Of a stretch of 10,472 bases of DNA, positions 4,194-10,472 are shown one piece after another. The notes beneath the pieces were generated by a model that was not told where the DNA came from, ran no database searches, and was given only the letters and a program-made list of their open reading frames with translations. The DNA lies in contig JAENJC010000027.1 in NCBI GenBank assembly GCA_016844545.1, positions 1 to 10,472 on the forward strand, in the 5' to 3' direction. The stretch is from Deltaproteobacteria bacterium. GTDB taxonomy: Bacteria > Desulfobacterota > JAENJC01. Each line of letters begins with the position of its first letter. Position 1 is the stretch's first letter. The translations under genes and the position numbers were made by a program.

Positions 4194-6643
4194 TTCGTTA
4201 TCTTAACCTCGGTCCCTTTCATCGTTGAAGGTATAGTCCCAAGACCAGGGTCTTTCAGGATAGCATCCTGAAAATTAATGGAGGCAGTCCCTTCTCCCTT
4301 GCTCTTAAAAACTGACGAGAACAGACTTCCTGTTCCGCTTGTCCCCCCTACCGCGCCGAGCCTCGTTATCCCGACGGTTACCCTTCCATCTGCCGGATTT
4401 ACCGCATGCATGAAGCTGGTCGGTTTCCCATCCTGCCTCAACAGGCCTCCCTCATCAACCCGCACAAATTCAAGGAGAGTGGGGTCATAAGAAATGTTGA
4501 TCGATGCCCCATAGAGGTTTGTTACTTCACCGAGGGTTATCCCTACCGTAAGCTCCTGGTCAACCTTTACCTCTTTCGGGGCCGTCATATAGATTATTCC
4601 CTTGCCTGCTGAAGGCTGTATTTGTGCATCAACAGGCGGCATGCCCCCTTCAGCAGGCTGCAAAACGAAAGGGCCGGGTATTGCACCAGACGGGCCTGCT
4701 GGGGGAGCCACGCGAATAGCTCCTTCTTCTGGTGTGGGAAGAGTCCGTGACGACTGGGGCTCATCTTTTTCGCGGAATGACTCGAATGGAATCCTGTTCG
4801 TAAACTCGTCTTCCTTACCTGACCAGATGGTAGTCACATCCTCCGAAGGCACCTCCAGCCCCCTTAGCACATGAGGGGTTATGGCCAGGAGGATGTCGGT
4901 TTTAGTCTTCTGATCGGACTGGGTAGAGAATAACCGGCCAAGGATCGGGATATCTCCAAGCAGAGGAATTGATATCTTTGAGTTTCTCTCATCATCACTT
5001 ATCAAACCTCCTATTACCTGGGTCTCTCCGTCCCTGAGATTGAGTACCGTCTCCGCGCTCCTCGTGCCTATCTGGTAGGCAATAACCAGCTTGGTGTTCG
5101 GGTCTGTAAGAGGGGCGCCTATTGTGCTGACTTCCAGAGAGAGCTTCATAGTGACGTCCTGCTCTATGTGGATAGTGGGTTCCACATTCAGCTTCACACC
5201 GACGTCCTGATACTGGACATTTGTCTGGGTCGCCCCGCCGGTGATTGCGGTACTGGTTATTATAGGCACCCTGTCGCCTATGAGGATCTTTGCCTTCCCA
5301 CGGTTAATTACCCTTATCTTTGGATTAGCAAGTGTTTTTACACCTCCCTGGGTCTTCTTGAAATTAAAGACAGCCTGAGGTATTGGACTGAACAGCAAGT
5401 TTGCACCGGCACTGAGGTTCTTCAGATCCCCATAGGTCATAGAGGTATTAAATGTTTTATCAGCCGCGGCTGGGTCGCCGGAATAAATCCCTGCGGCCAT
5501 GGATGAGGTGGAAAGGTTCAAACCGAGTTCAGAAAGCTTGTCCCTGCTTACCTCAATAATCTCCACCTCCATCATCACCTCTGCCTCAGGGATGTCATTG
5601 GCCTCTAATATCTTCTGCGCAAGCTTTATCCTTTCCGGCTCATCCCTGATGATGAGGGCGTTTAACTCTTCATTTACATGTATCAGTTTCAGTTGCAACA
5701 TGGTCCGTAGCAGATTTACAGCCTTTTTCGCCTCTATGTGGGAAAGGTAGAATGTGTGAATTACAAGGTCTTGATACTGCTTCGCCTTGGCAGGGTTCTT
5801 AGGAATTATGATAACTGTGTTCTCAGTCACTGCCTTTGCAAAAAGCCTGTTAGTGAGGAGTAACAGCTCCATGGTCTGCGCAAATGTTGCGTCCTGAAGG
5901 AATATAGATATCTTCTGGTCCTTCACGTCCTCATCAAAGATAAAGTTTATCCCCGATAGTTTTGATATGATCTCGAAGACCTCCTTGATACCTGTATCCC
6001 TGAACTTCAGAGTTATCGGCTTTACTGATTTGAGTGAAAGCTCGAACCCGTCCAGTTTGGTCCTGACCTCCTTTAATTTGTCCAGGGCGTTCTTCGCCGC
6101 CTCGTTCTTTGGATTCAAGGAAACCGCTTTTTTCAAGGCCGTTCTTGCCTCGGCGGTCTTTTTGGCATCAATCAGTTCCATCCCTTTTTTATAGTAACCC
6201 TCCGAGTCCTTCAGCTTGCGTACCTCCGCTATCATTTGCTCGGCCTTCCTGAATGAAGGGTCCATGAGGAGGGCTATCTGATATTCCATCTCGGCAGCAT
6301 CGTATTTATTTTCCTTCAGATACCCGTTCCCTGTGGAAAAGTGCTTCATTGCCGCAATAGACCTGGCCTTTTCCAGTTCAATCCTGTAGCTCAGATTATT
6401 CGGTTCAAGAGACAAGGCCTTCTGATAATGGAGGACTGCCCCGTCAGCATCTCCACTGGCTGCTGTTTTGCTCCCTTCCTTGAATGACCTGTTTGCCGCA
6501 CATCCGGAAAAGAGCAGCAGGCATGTAACAAGAAGCATGATAGTCGTGAGATTTTTAGACGGTGAGAAGTTGAGAAGTTGAGAAGTTGAATCTAAACCTC
6601 TGAACCTCTGAACTTCTGAATTTCTGAACTCCTGAACTTTCAT
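4190..6643 (-). CDS. Outer-membrane secretin lipoprotein with TPR and C-terminal cohesin domain
   Basis: An 817-residue GspD/PilQ/MshL-type secretin. Domains in order: signal peptide with lipobox LFSGC (Cys48); TPR-like repeats (about 50-195, YQKALSLEPNN and KKAVSLNPKN); STN/N0 domain (about 205-285, KFRDTGIKEVFEIISKLSG); one N1-type domain (about 290-355); the secretin barrel region (about 360-593, with VPIITS, VGVKLNVEP, GGLISD and IPILGRLFS); a Pro-rich linker (about 595-680); and a cohesin-like beta domain (about 683-817, VGITLGEV, SYDPTLLEFVRV). ATG 6643 is chosen because AAGGAG lies 5 nt upstream; an ATG at 6658 sits inside pilP. Known role: multimeric outer-membrane channel for the pseudopilus or substrate. 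Residues 2-30 before the signal peptide core are encoded by octamer repeats. The cohesin domain might bind a partner or substrate at the surface or in the periplasm; this is inference. Confidence 0.93.
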   Translation of the reverse strand: MKVQEFRNSEVQRFRGLDSTSQLLNFSPSKNLTTIMLLVTCLLLFSGCAANRSFKEGSKTAASGDADGAVLHYQKALSLEPNNLSYRIELEKARSIAAMKHFSTGNGYLKENKYDAAEMEYQIALLMDPSFRKAEQMIAEVRKLKDSEGYYKKGMELIDAKKTAEARTALKKAVSLNPKNEAAKNALDKLKEVRTKLDGFELSLKSVKPITLKFRDTGIKEVFEIISKLSGINFIFDEDVKDQKISIFLQDATFAQTMELLLLTNRLFAKAVTENTVIIIPKNPAKAKQYQDLVIHTFYLSHIEAKKAVNLLRTMLQLKLIHVNEELNALIIRDEPERIKLAQKILEANDIPEAEVMMEVEIIEVSRDKLSELGLNLSTSSMAAGIYSGDPAAADKTFNTSMTYGDLKNLSAGANLLFSPIPQAVFNFKKTQGGVKTLANPKIRVINRGKAKILIGDRVPIITSTAITGGATQTNVQYQDVGVKLNVEPTIHIEQDVTMKLSLEVSTIGAPLTDPNTKLVIAYQIGTRSAETVLNLRDGETQVIGGLISDDERNSKISIPLLGDIPILGRLFSTQSDQKTKTDILLAITPHVLRGLEVPSEDVTTIWSGKEDEFTNRIPFESFREKDEPQSSRTLPTPEEGAIRVAPPAGPSGAIPGPFVLQPAEGGMPPVDAQIQPSAGKGIIYMTAPKEVKVDQELTVGITLGEVTNLYGASINISYDPTLLEFVRVDEGGLLRQDGKPTSFMHAVNPADGRVTVGITRLGAVGGTSGTGSLFSSVFKSKGEGTASINFQDAILKDPGLGTIPSTMKGTEVKITK
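6564..6640. repeat. 8-bp tandem-repeat tract behind the secretin start codon, translated
   Basis: Three exact copies of GAGAAGTT (6564-6587) are followed by six octamers at 6591-6638 (TCTAAACC, TCTGAACC, TCTGAACT, TCTGAATT, TCTGAACT, CCTGAACT). The two blocks are roughly inverted relative to each other (AGAAGTT against AACTTCT). The tract runs right up to the ATG at 6641-6643 and encodes VQEFRNSEVQRFRG followed by LDSTSQLLNFS. Confidence 0.85.
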
Positions 6644-6644
6644 C

Positions 6645-7250
6645 CTATCTCCTTCCACCCTCTGGCATTAACCCTGGTTTACTGGGTTTAAGATCTTCAA
6701 TGATCAATTTGAATTCCTCTTTAGAATCTCTTGATTGCAGTGTTACGCTGTTATCTGTTATATCAGCGACCTGAAAAATAGTCACGCTGTCTCCCTTCTT
6801 GACTATAAAAACCTCCTTGTCTCTGGAAAGGAATATCTTACTCTCTCCCTCCCTCTGGAGAAAACCTAAAAATCTAAACATCCCAGACTCTGTCTGCGCA
6901 GGGGAAGGCCCCTTCGCTTCCGAAACAACAGGGGAAGGAGCAGGGGCTGGAGGCGGAGGGGTCTGCTTTGGTTTAACAACAGGAGGAGGATACAGCGCTT
7001 GGAAAGGGTTTCTGATCACCCCCCTGTATGCCCTCTTCTCCACCCCCTCTTTTGTCCCCCCCTTAATAAGGGGGGGATTGAGAGGGGGTATCTTCTCTCC
7101 GCCGACCACTCGCCCCTGGCCGCTGGCCACTGGTTTATATGTCAACTCCCTGACCTTTTTAGGCTCCTCCCTTGTGGCAACCCTGTAAACAACAACGGCA
7201 ACCAGGACAATAAGCAGGACGACAAGGATACTGGTTTTTCTTGAAAACAT
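6645..7250 (-). CDS. PilP/GspC-like inner-membrane periplasmic protein
   Basis: A 201-residue protein: a short basic N-terminus (MFSRKTS), one membrane helix (about 7-23, LVVLLIVLVAVVVY), a long low-complexity linker with a Pro/Ala-rich part (about 87-122), and a C-terminal beta domain (about 124-190, FRFLGFLQREGESKIFLSRD then KKGDSVTIFQV) like the GspC HR or PilP domain that links the inner-membrane platform to the secretin. ATG 7250 is preferred because AAAGG lies about 6 nt before it; GTG 7256, overlapping the pilO stop by 4 nt, is an alternative. Linker residues about 40-52 and 54-70 are encoded by two different repeat elements and contain PPLNPPLIKGG. The secretin gene begins one nucleotide after its stop. 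Function is assigned from architecture and position, not strong sequence identity. Confidence 0.8.
   Translation of the reverse strand: MFSRKTSILVVLLIVLVAVVVYRVATREEPKKVRELTYKPVASGQGRVVGGEKIPPLNPPLIKGGTKEGVEKRAYRGVIRNPFQALYPPPVVKPKQTPPPPAPAPSPVVSEAKGPSPAQTESGMFRFLGFLQREGESKIFLSRDKEVFIVKKGDSVTIFQVADITDNSVTLQSRDSKEEFKLIIEDLKPSKPGLMPEGGRR
6649..6654 (-). promoter_or_regulatory. Ribosome binding site deciding the secretin start
   Basis: AAGGAG on the minus strand, 5 nt before ATG 6643, lies inside the last codons of the pilP-like gene, whose TAG stop (6645-6647) falls within the spacer. It supports ATG 6643 over the in-frame ATG at 6658 and implies translational coupling. Confidence 0.75.
7042..7089. 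repeat. 48-bp nested palindromic element inside pilP, translated
   Basis: Outer arms ACCCCCTCT (7042-7050) and AGAGGGGGT (7081-7089) pair perfectly. Inner arms CCCCCCCTT (7056-7064) and AAGGGGGGG (7068-7076) pair perfectly around a 3-nt loop. On the coding strand it reads in frame as IPPLNPPLIKGGTKEGV. Such PPL-x-KGG-encoding G/C-run palindromes recur in many bacterial genomes to my recollection, usually between genes. Confidence 0.8.
7102..7133. repeat. 7-bp tandem-repeat tract inside pilP, translated
   Basis: Consecutive heptamers CCGACCA, CTCGCCC, CTGGCCG and CTGGCCA, then CTGG, read GGCCAGT/GGCCAGC/GGCCAGG-like on the coding strand and encode PVASGQGRVVGG. It lies 12 bp from the palindromic element at 7042-7089, so two repeat types are stacked in the same protein linker. 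Confidence 0.65.
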
Positions 7251-7252
7251 TT

Positions 7253-7774
7253 TCACCCTTTAAAATGTGCCGCTACTGTAAGCTTGAGGGATATATCACC
7301 CTCCTGACCCTTTCCGCTGCCGAGAGACAGGTTTTCTATGATAAATAATCTGGGAGATGTTTCCAGATCGTAAACAAACCTCTTGATATCCGCATATGAG
7401 CCTGTAACCGGCATTGTCACCGTCACCTGGACAAGACCGGAATCCTTGACAGGGGATGGCTGATAGGAGGCAGACTCTATCTTCAGGTTCAACCGTTCCG
7501 CCTTATTGTAAACCTCACCCATCACCCTTGTAAAATCTTCCCACCTGGGAAGTTCTCTATATACAGCTTTCAGTTCCCTGGCTTTCTTGTCAGGCCCTTC
7601 TATCTCTGGCTTCCTATCTGCCCTTTTCATCTGATATTCGCTTTCAATGCGGGCGAGGAGATTTTCGGCAGGTCTCAGGTAATACAGATATACGGCCGTA
7701 TCTGATACCAGCATACCTGCGGCCAGTATCCAAAAAACAATCATGTATCTAAGGCTTTTTAGCGATAAGATCAT
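7253..7774 (-). CDS. pilO: PilO-like (GspM-type) inner-membrane protein
   Basis: A 173-residue bitopic protein: short cytoplasmic start (MILSLKSLRY), one membrane helix (about 11-32), a charged coiled-coil (about 38-72, ENLLARIESEY and DKKARELKAVYREL), then a ferredoxin-like periplasmic domain (about 80-173) with VTVTMPVTGSYADIKRFVYDLETSPRL split over residues 115-142, a hallmark of PilO. ATG 7774 has AGAGGG 5 nt upstream and overlaps the pilN-like gene by 26 nt. Known role: heterodimer with PilN in the inner-membrane alignment complex that also binds PilP. The symbol is by family resemblance; T2SS naming would be GspM. Confidence 0.85.
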   Translation of the reverse strand: MILSLKSLRYMIVFWILAAGMLVSDTAVYLYYLRPAENLLARIESEYQMKRADRKPEIEGPDKKARELKAVYRELPRWEDFTRVMGEVYNKAERLNLKIESASYQPSPVKDSGLVQVTVTMPVTGSYADIKRFVYDLETSPRLFIIENLSLGSGKGQEGDISLKLTVAAHFKG

Positions 7775-8303
7775 TTGCGCCCTCTACATTGATATTAAAC
7801 GTTATGGCACTTTTTTTGTTATCCATCTCCCTGACGGATTGGTTGACAAGGAACACCCTCTTGTAGACCTTCAGCTTTTCAAGGTTGTCTATAAATCTTG
7901 AAAGTGCGGCAAAGTCTCTTGCAGAACCTGCCAGTAATACTCCGCCTTCTTTAAAGGATGGCTGGATGGAGGAAAGAGAGATGCCTGATGGTATTCCTTT
8001 TTCAAGGTTGTCCAGCGCCTCTATCCACGAAAACCGCCGTTTCCCCAGGATATCGCCGACAACAGCCAGGTCGGCATCTGATTCCTGCTTATCCTTCGAT
8101 GTCTCATTTTTCAGCGACTGCCTCTCTGACAGTTCCGTAACCCTCATTTCCAGCCTTTCCGCAGCTATTTTGTAATCTCTTCCCTTCTCACGGAGATACA
8201 CAAAAAGGATTGCACTCAAAATTATAATGGCAATAGGGATGGCTATTCCTACCCCTTTCCCTGTATAACTCCTGGTGGCCAGGTTTATTTTTATCTTTAT
8301 CAT
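7749..8303 (-). CDS. pilN: PilN-like (GspL periplasmic-type) inner-membrane protein
   Basis: A 184-residue bitopic protein. It opens MIKIKINLATRS, containing the INL motif by which PilN docks into the groove of PilM. A membrane helix (about 17-37, IAIPIAIIILSAILFVYL) follows, then a coiled-coil (about 40-72, AAERLEMRVTELSERQSL), then a periplasmic alpha-beta domain with FSWIEALDNLEKGIPSG and a FIDNLEKLKVYKRVFL motif typical of PilN. The start is 31 nt after the pilM-like stop, with a weak GGGAT about 7 nt upstream. The end overlaps pilO by 26 nt. Expected role: link cytoplasmic PilM and its ATPase to the periplasmic PilO-PilP complex. Confidence 0.87.
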   Translation of the reverse strand: MIKIKINLATRSYTGKGVGIAIPIAIIILSAILFVYLREKGRDYKIAAERLEMRVTELSERQSLKNETSKDKQESDADLAVVGDILGKRRFSWIEALDNLEKGIPSGISLSSIQPSFKEGGVLLAGSARDFAALSRFIDNLEKLKVYKRVFLVNQSVREMDNKKSAITFNINVEGANDLIAKKP

Positions 8304-8334
8304 CTATTTATCCCGAGGGGCGGGTTTGATCCCC

Positions 8335-9219
8335 TTATCTGCTCCCCAACGCCCCGGCTATGGCCGGGCCGTAAGTCTCTATATCCATACCCCTCGGCCC
8401 GGTTACCATATCAGAAATTAGAAGGGGTACAATACTCATACCTGTAGCATCCGAAAGATGAGTATCAAGGAGTTCGCGGTCCCCTGTTCCTGCAAACAAA
8501 AAGGCCTTCTTAAGTACGGCATCAGGGTTCTCTGAGATGTAAAACAGGATAGAAGAATTTATTTCCTGTATGAGCCTTTCGTCTGCGTATCCGACCTCTG
8601 TTGAACGATAAAAGGCTGGAACGAAGTTCCTTACTATAACTACTGCAAATGAATCCTCAAGGACTGAGATGAAGGTAAAATCCTTCAGGTCACCAAACCT
8701 TTGAGAGAAAAGGTTAAACAGATTGATGGAGGGAGTGGACACTAACCTTGGATTGAAAGACAGAGAGCAAAACGCCTCTTCATAATTAGATACAACGTCA
8801 CCCTTTACAAAAACCGTCATAGCAGCGTTGCCAAACAGGTGGTAGTCTATTTTAGCATTCTCAGGGTCATAAGGAAGAAACCTCTTTGATTTCCACCTTA
8901 TAAATTTCAATATATCGCTCCGTTTTGCCGCTCTGTCCTTTAGTTCTACAATTGAAACCTTTACCACCTGGTCAGGAATAGAGAGTGAGATATCGCCTCT
9001 CTGTACGCCTGCAGCTCCAACAGTCAGCGCGGCAATATCCTGAAACCTTTTCATGTCCAGTATGTTCTCCCTGGTATATGAGGGGAGCAGGACCCCTTCA
9101 GGGAGAGGCCTTTCTGCATATCCCTCCAGCGACAAGGTATCCCCCTTTTTAATCCTGACTGCCCTGAGGAACTTTGTGCCTACATCTACACCGTAAACTG
9201 TTTTTGAAAAACCGAACAT
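8335..9219 (-). CDS. pilM: PilM-like actin-fold cytoplasmic protein
   Basis: A 294-residue protein with the actin/FtsA-like nucleotide-binding layout of PilM and the cytoplasmic part of GspL. The phosphate-1 motif is VYGVDVGTKFLRAV (D12, G14, K16). LSIPDQVVKVSIVEL and IRWKSKRFLPYDPENAKIDYHLF (about 105-128) match PilM-type subdomains. A second nucleotide motif, FLFAGTGDREL, lies near 240-252 and the end reads GPAIAGALG. No membrane segment. ATG 9219 has GGAG (9225-9228) 5 nt upstream. It is shorter than typical T4P PilM (about 350 residues). Expected role: cytoplasmic ring component that binds the PilN N-terminus and communicates with the GspE/PilB ATPase. ATP binding is inferred from the motifs. 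Confidence 0.85.
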   Translation of the reverse strand: MFGFSKTVYGVDVGTKFLRAVRIKKGDTLSLEGYAERPLPEGVLLPSYTRENILDMKRFQDIAALTVGAAGVQRGDISLSIPDQVVKVSIVELKDRAAKRSDILKFIRWKSKRFLPYDPENAKIDYHLFGNAAMTVFVKGDVVSNYEEAFCSLSFNPRLVSTPSINLFNLFSQRFGDLKDFTFISVLEDSFAVVIVRNFVPAFYRSTEVGYADERLIQEINSSILFYISENPDAVLKKAFLFAGTGDRELLDTHLSDATGMSIVPLLISDMVTGPRGMDIETYGPAIAGALGSR

Positions 9220-9227
9220 CGAAACTC

Positions 9228-9296
9228 CGTGAATCGTGAACCGTGAATCGTGAACTAACCGGTATTTTACAGCTTACGGTTCACGGCTAACGGTTT
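9228..9296. repeat. Heptamer tandem-repeat tract with inverted half between gspE and pilM
   Basis: Four heptamers alternate CGTGAAT and CGTGAAC (9228-9255). After a short spacer come ACGGTTC, ACGGCTA and ACGGTTT (9276-9296), the complement-type units. CGTGAACC (9235-9242) pairs with GGTTCACG (9278-9285). The tract occupies the whole gap from the base next to the gspE stop codon to the pilM ribosome binding site. It could fold in the operon mRNA and influence expression of genes behind gspE. Confidence 0.8.
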
Positions 9297-10472
9297 TTAC
9301 TCCACAAACGTGACCCTGTTTATCTCCTGAAGCGTAGACTTCCCCTCAAACACCTTTTCCAGGGCGGCATCCCTCAGAAAGGTCGTTCCTGCCTCTCTTG
9401 CAGCCTTCTTTAGTATTGCTGAAGAGTGCCTCTCTACAATCATCTCTCTTATCTCGTCTGTAAGATCAAGGAGCTCCACTATGGCCGTCCGCCCCCTGAA
9501 CCCTGTTCCATTGCATTCCCTGCATCCCTTGGCCTCATAAAAGGTAAAGTCCCTGTATTTGTTTACCGGCAGGCCGGACTCTTCGAGGAGCCTTGCATCA
9601 GCCTTGACAGGGGCCTTGCAGTGCTCGCAGAGGGTCCTGACCAGCCTCTGGGCAAGCACACAGTTCAGTGAGGAAACAAAGTTGTAAGGCTCTATGTTCA
9701 TGTGGATGAACCTTCCAATGACGTCGAATACGTTATTTGCGTGGACCGTTGTAAACACAAGGTGACCGGTAAGCGCAGACTGGACTGCTATCTGGGCAGT
9801 CTCCGCGTCTCTTATCTCTCCCACCATTATCTTGTCAGGGTCATGCCTCAGGATGGAACTAAGTCCCCTTGCAAAGGTGAGTCCCTTCTTTTCATTGACA
9901 GGCACCTGGACTATCCCGCTCAGTTGATACTCCGGCGGGTCTTCTATTGTTATTATCTTGTCCTGCCCTGTCCTTATCTCGGAAAGGGCGGCGTAAAGGG
10001 TAGTTGTTTTCCCGCTCCCTGTGGGTCCTGTAACAAGGACCATCCCGTAAGGCTCCCTTATCATCTTCCTGATCCTTACCAGTTCCCTCTCGCTGAAACC
10101 GAGTATGTCCAGCCTCAGCTCATGGAACTCTTTGGTGATGGACTCCTTGTCAAGAATACGAATAACAGCATCCTCGCCAAAGATGGAAGGCATTATCGAG
10201 ACCCTGAAGTCTATTGATCTTCCCTTGTACTTCAGCTTGAACCTGCCCCATCCTGCGGGACTCGCTTCTCCGAGATGTCAAGTTCGGACATCACCTTTAT
10301 CCTTGATATAATCTGGTTCTGAAAGTGAGGACCAATGGGCTTTGTGGCTTCGTACAAAACACCGTCTATCCTGTACTTTATCGCAACTGCATTTGCCATG
10401 CCCTCTATATGGATATCGCTGGCCCTCTTGTTCAGGGCATCCAGAACCGTCGAATCTATAAGCCTTATTATA
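9297..10472 (-). CDS. GspE/PilB-type secretion ATPase, 5' end missing and frameshifted
   Basis: The C-terminal two-thirds of a type II secretion / type IV pilus assembly ATPase. From the right edge, one frame reads ASDIHIEG, then IKYRIDGVLYEATKPIGPHF and ISRIKVMSELDISEKRVPQDG, then must shift at 10245-10249 to reach RFKLKYKGRSIDFRVS and the rest. The remainder has Walker A GPTGSGKTT (Lys at about 10008-10010), the Asp box ITIEDPPEYQ, Walker B KIMVGEIRD, the His box TGHLVFTTVHANN, and two CxxC pairs (CEHC and CREC) that bind zinc. It ends EINRVTFVE. All catalytic motifs are intact. The shift equals two extra bases or one missing base in GGGGCAGG (coding strand), so it may be a sequencing error; if real, the gene is broken. 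It powers pseudopilus assembly at the inner membrane. Confidence 0.85.

Noticed and set aside
6564..6640. CRISPR-like array from the repeated octamers
   Set aside because: Units are 8 bp in direct tandem without spacers, and they are translated as part of the secretin gene.
7056..7076. Intrinsic terminator from the perfect C7/G7 hairpin
   Set aside because: It lies inside the pilP coding frame with no U-run behind it on either strand, and the downstream genes are tightly coupled.
6799..7188. 129-codon plus-strand ORF
   Set aside because: It is antisense to the pilP-like gene; its Gly/Pro-rich sequence comes from the Pro-rich linker and G/C-run palindrome.
9702..10217. 171-codon plus-strand ORF
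   Set aside because: It is the antisense of the ATPase Walker A and B region, whose motifs are unmistakable on the other strand.

Overview
The window holds two blocks. Bases 1-2575 carry three unrelated PIN-domain toxin-antitoxin modules, a kind of accessory neighbourhood common in chromosomes of environmental bacteria. Bases 2689-10472, all on the minus strand, carry most of a type II secretion / type IV pilus-like envelope machine. The gene set (PilM-N-O-P style inner-membrane parts, a lipoprotein secretin with TPR repeats and a C-terminal cohesin domain, and GspG-like pseudopilins) and the moderate GC suggest a Gram-negative bacterium of the Desulfobacterota or Nitrospirota type. That placement is inference from gene content only.

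Left block, in order: the 3' end of a DUF104/AF2212-type antitoxin gene with an overlapping COG1569-type PIN toxin (+); a vapB-vapC pair (+) with a visible sigma-70-like promoter inside a 20-bp-arm inverted repeat that looks like its operator; a 406-bp stretch (1523-1928) with an imperfect inverted repeat and a possible frameshifted gene relic; then a third antitoxin-VapC pair (-).

Right block, in transcription order (minus strand, right to left): GspE/PilB ATPase (3' part, with an apparent frameshift near 10245-10249), PilM-like, PilN-like, PilO-like, PilP/GspC-like, secretin-cohesin, two GspG-like pseudopilins, and a third pseudopilin of the FTY type. Below pilM, genes overlap or nearly touch (4-nt, 26-nt, 1-2 nt), so this looks like one operon. 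The ATPase would power assembly of a pseudopilus from the GspG-like subunits on a PilMNOP platform, and the secretin would form the outer-membrane gate. No GspF/PilC platform protein or prepilin peptidase is seen here.

The most unusual feature is a set of short, degenerate 7- and 8-bp tandem-repeat tracts, mostly with an inverted half, scattered through the secretion operon at gene junctions. One fills the space from the gspE stop to the pilM ribosome binding site. Two sit directly behind start codons and are translated, lengthening the secretin signal peptide and a pseudopilin leader. One lies at the start of the third pseudopilin, and one lies in the PilP linker beside a second, G/C-run palindromic element that is also translated. 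They look like small repetitive elements that land at gene boundaries and are domesticated as coding sequence.
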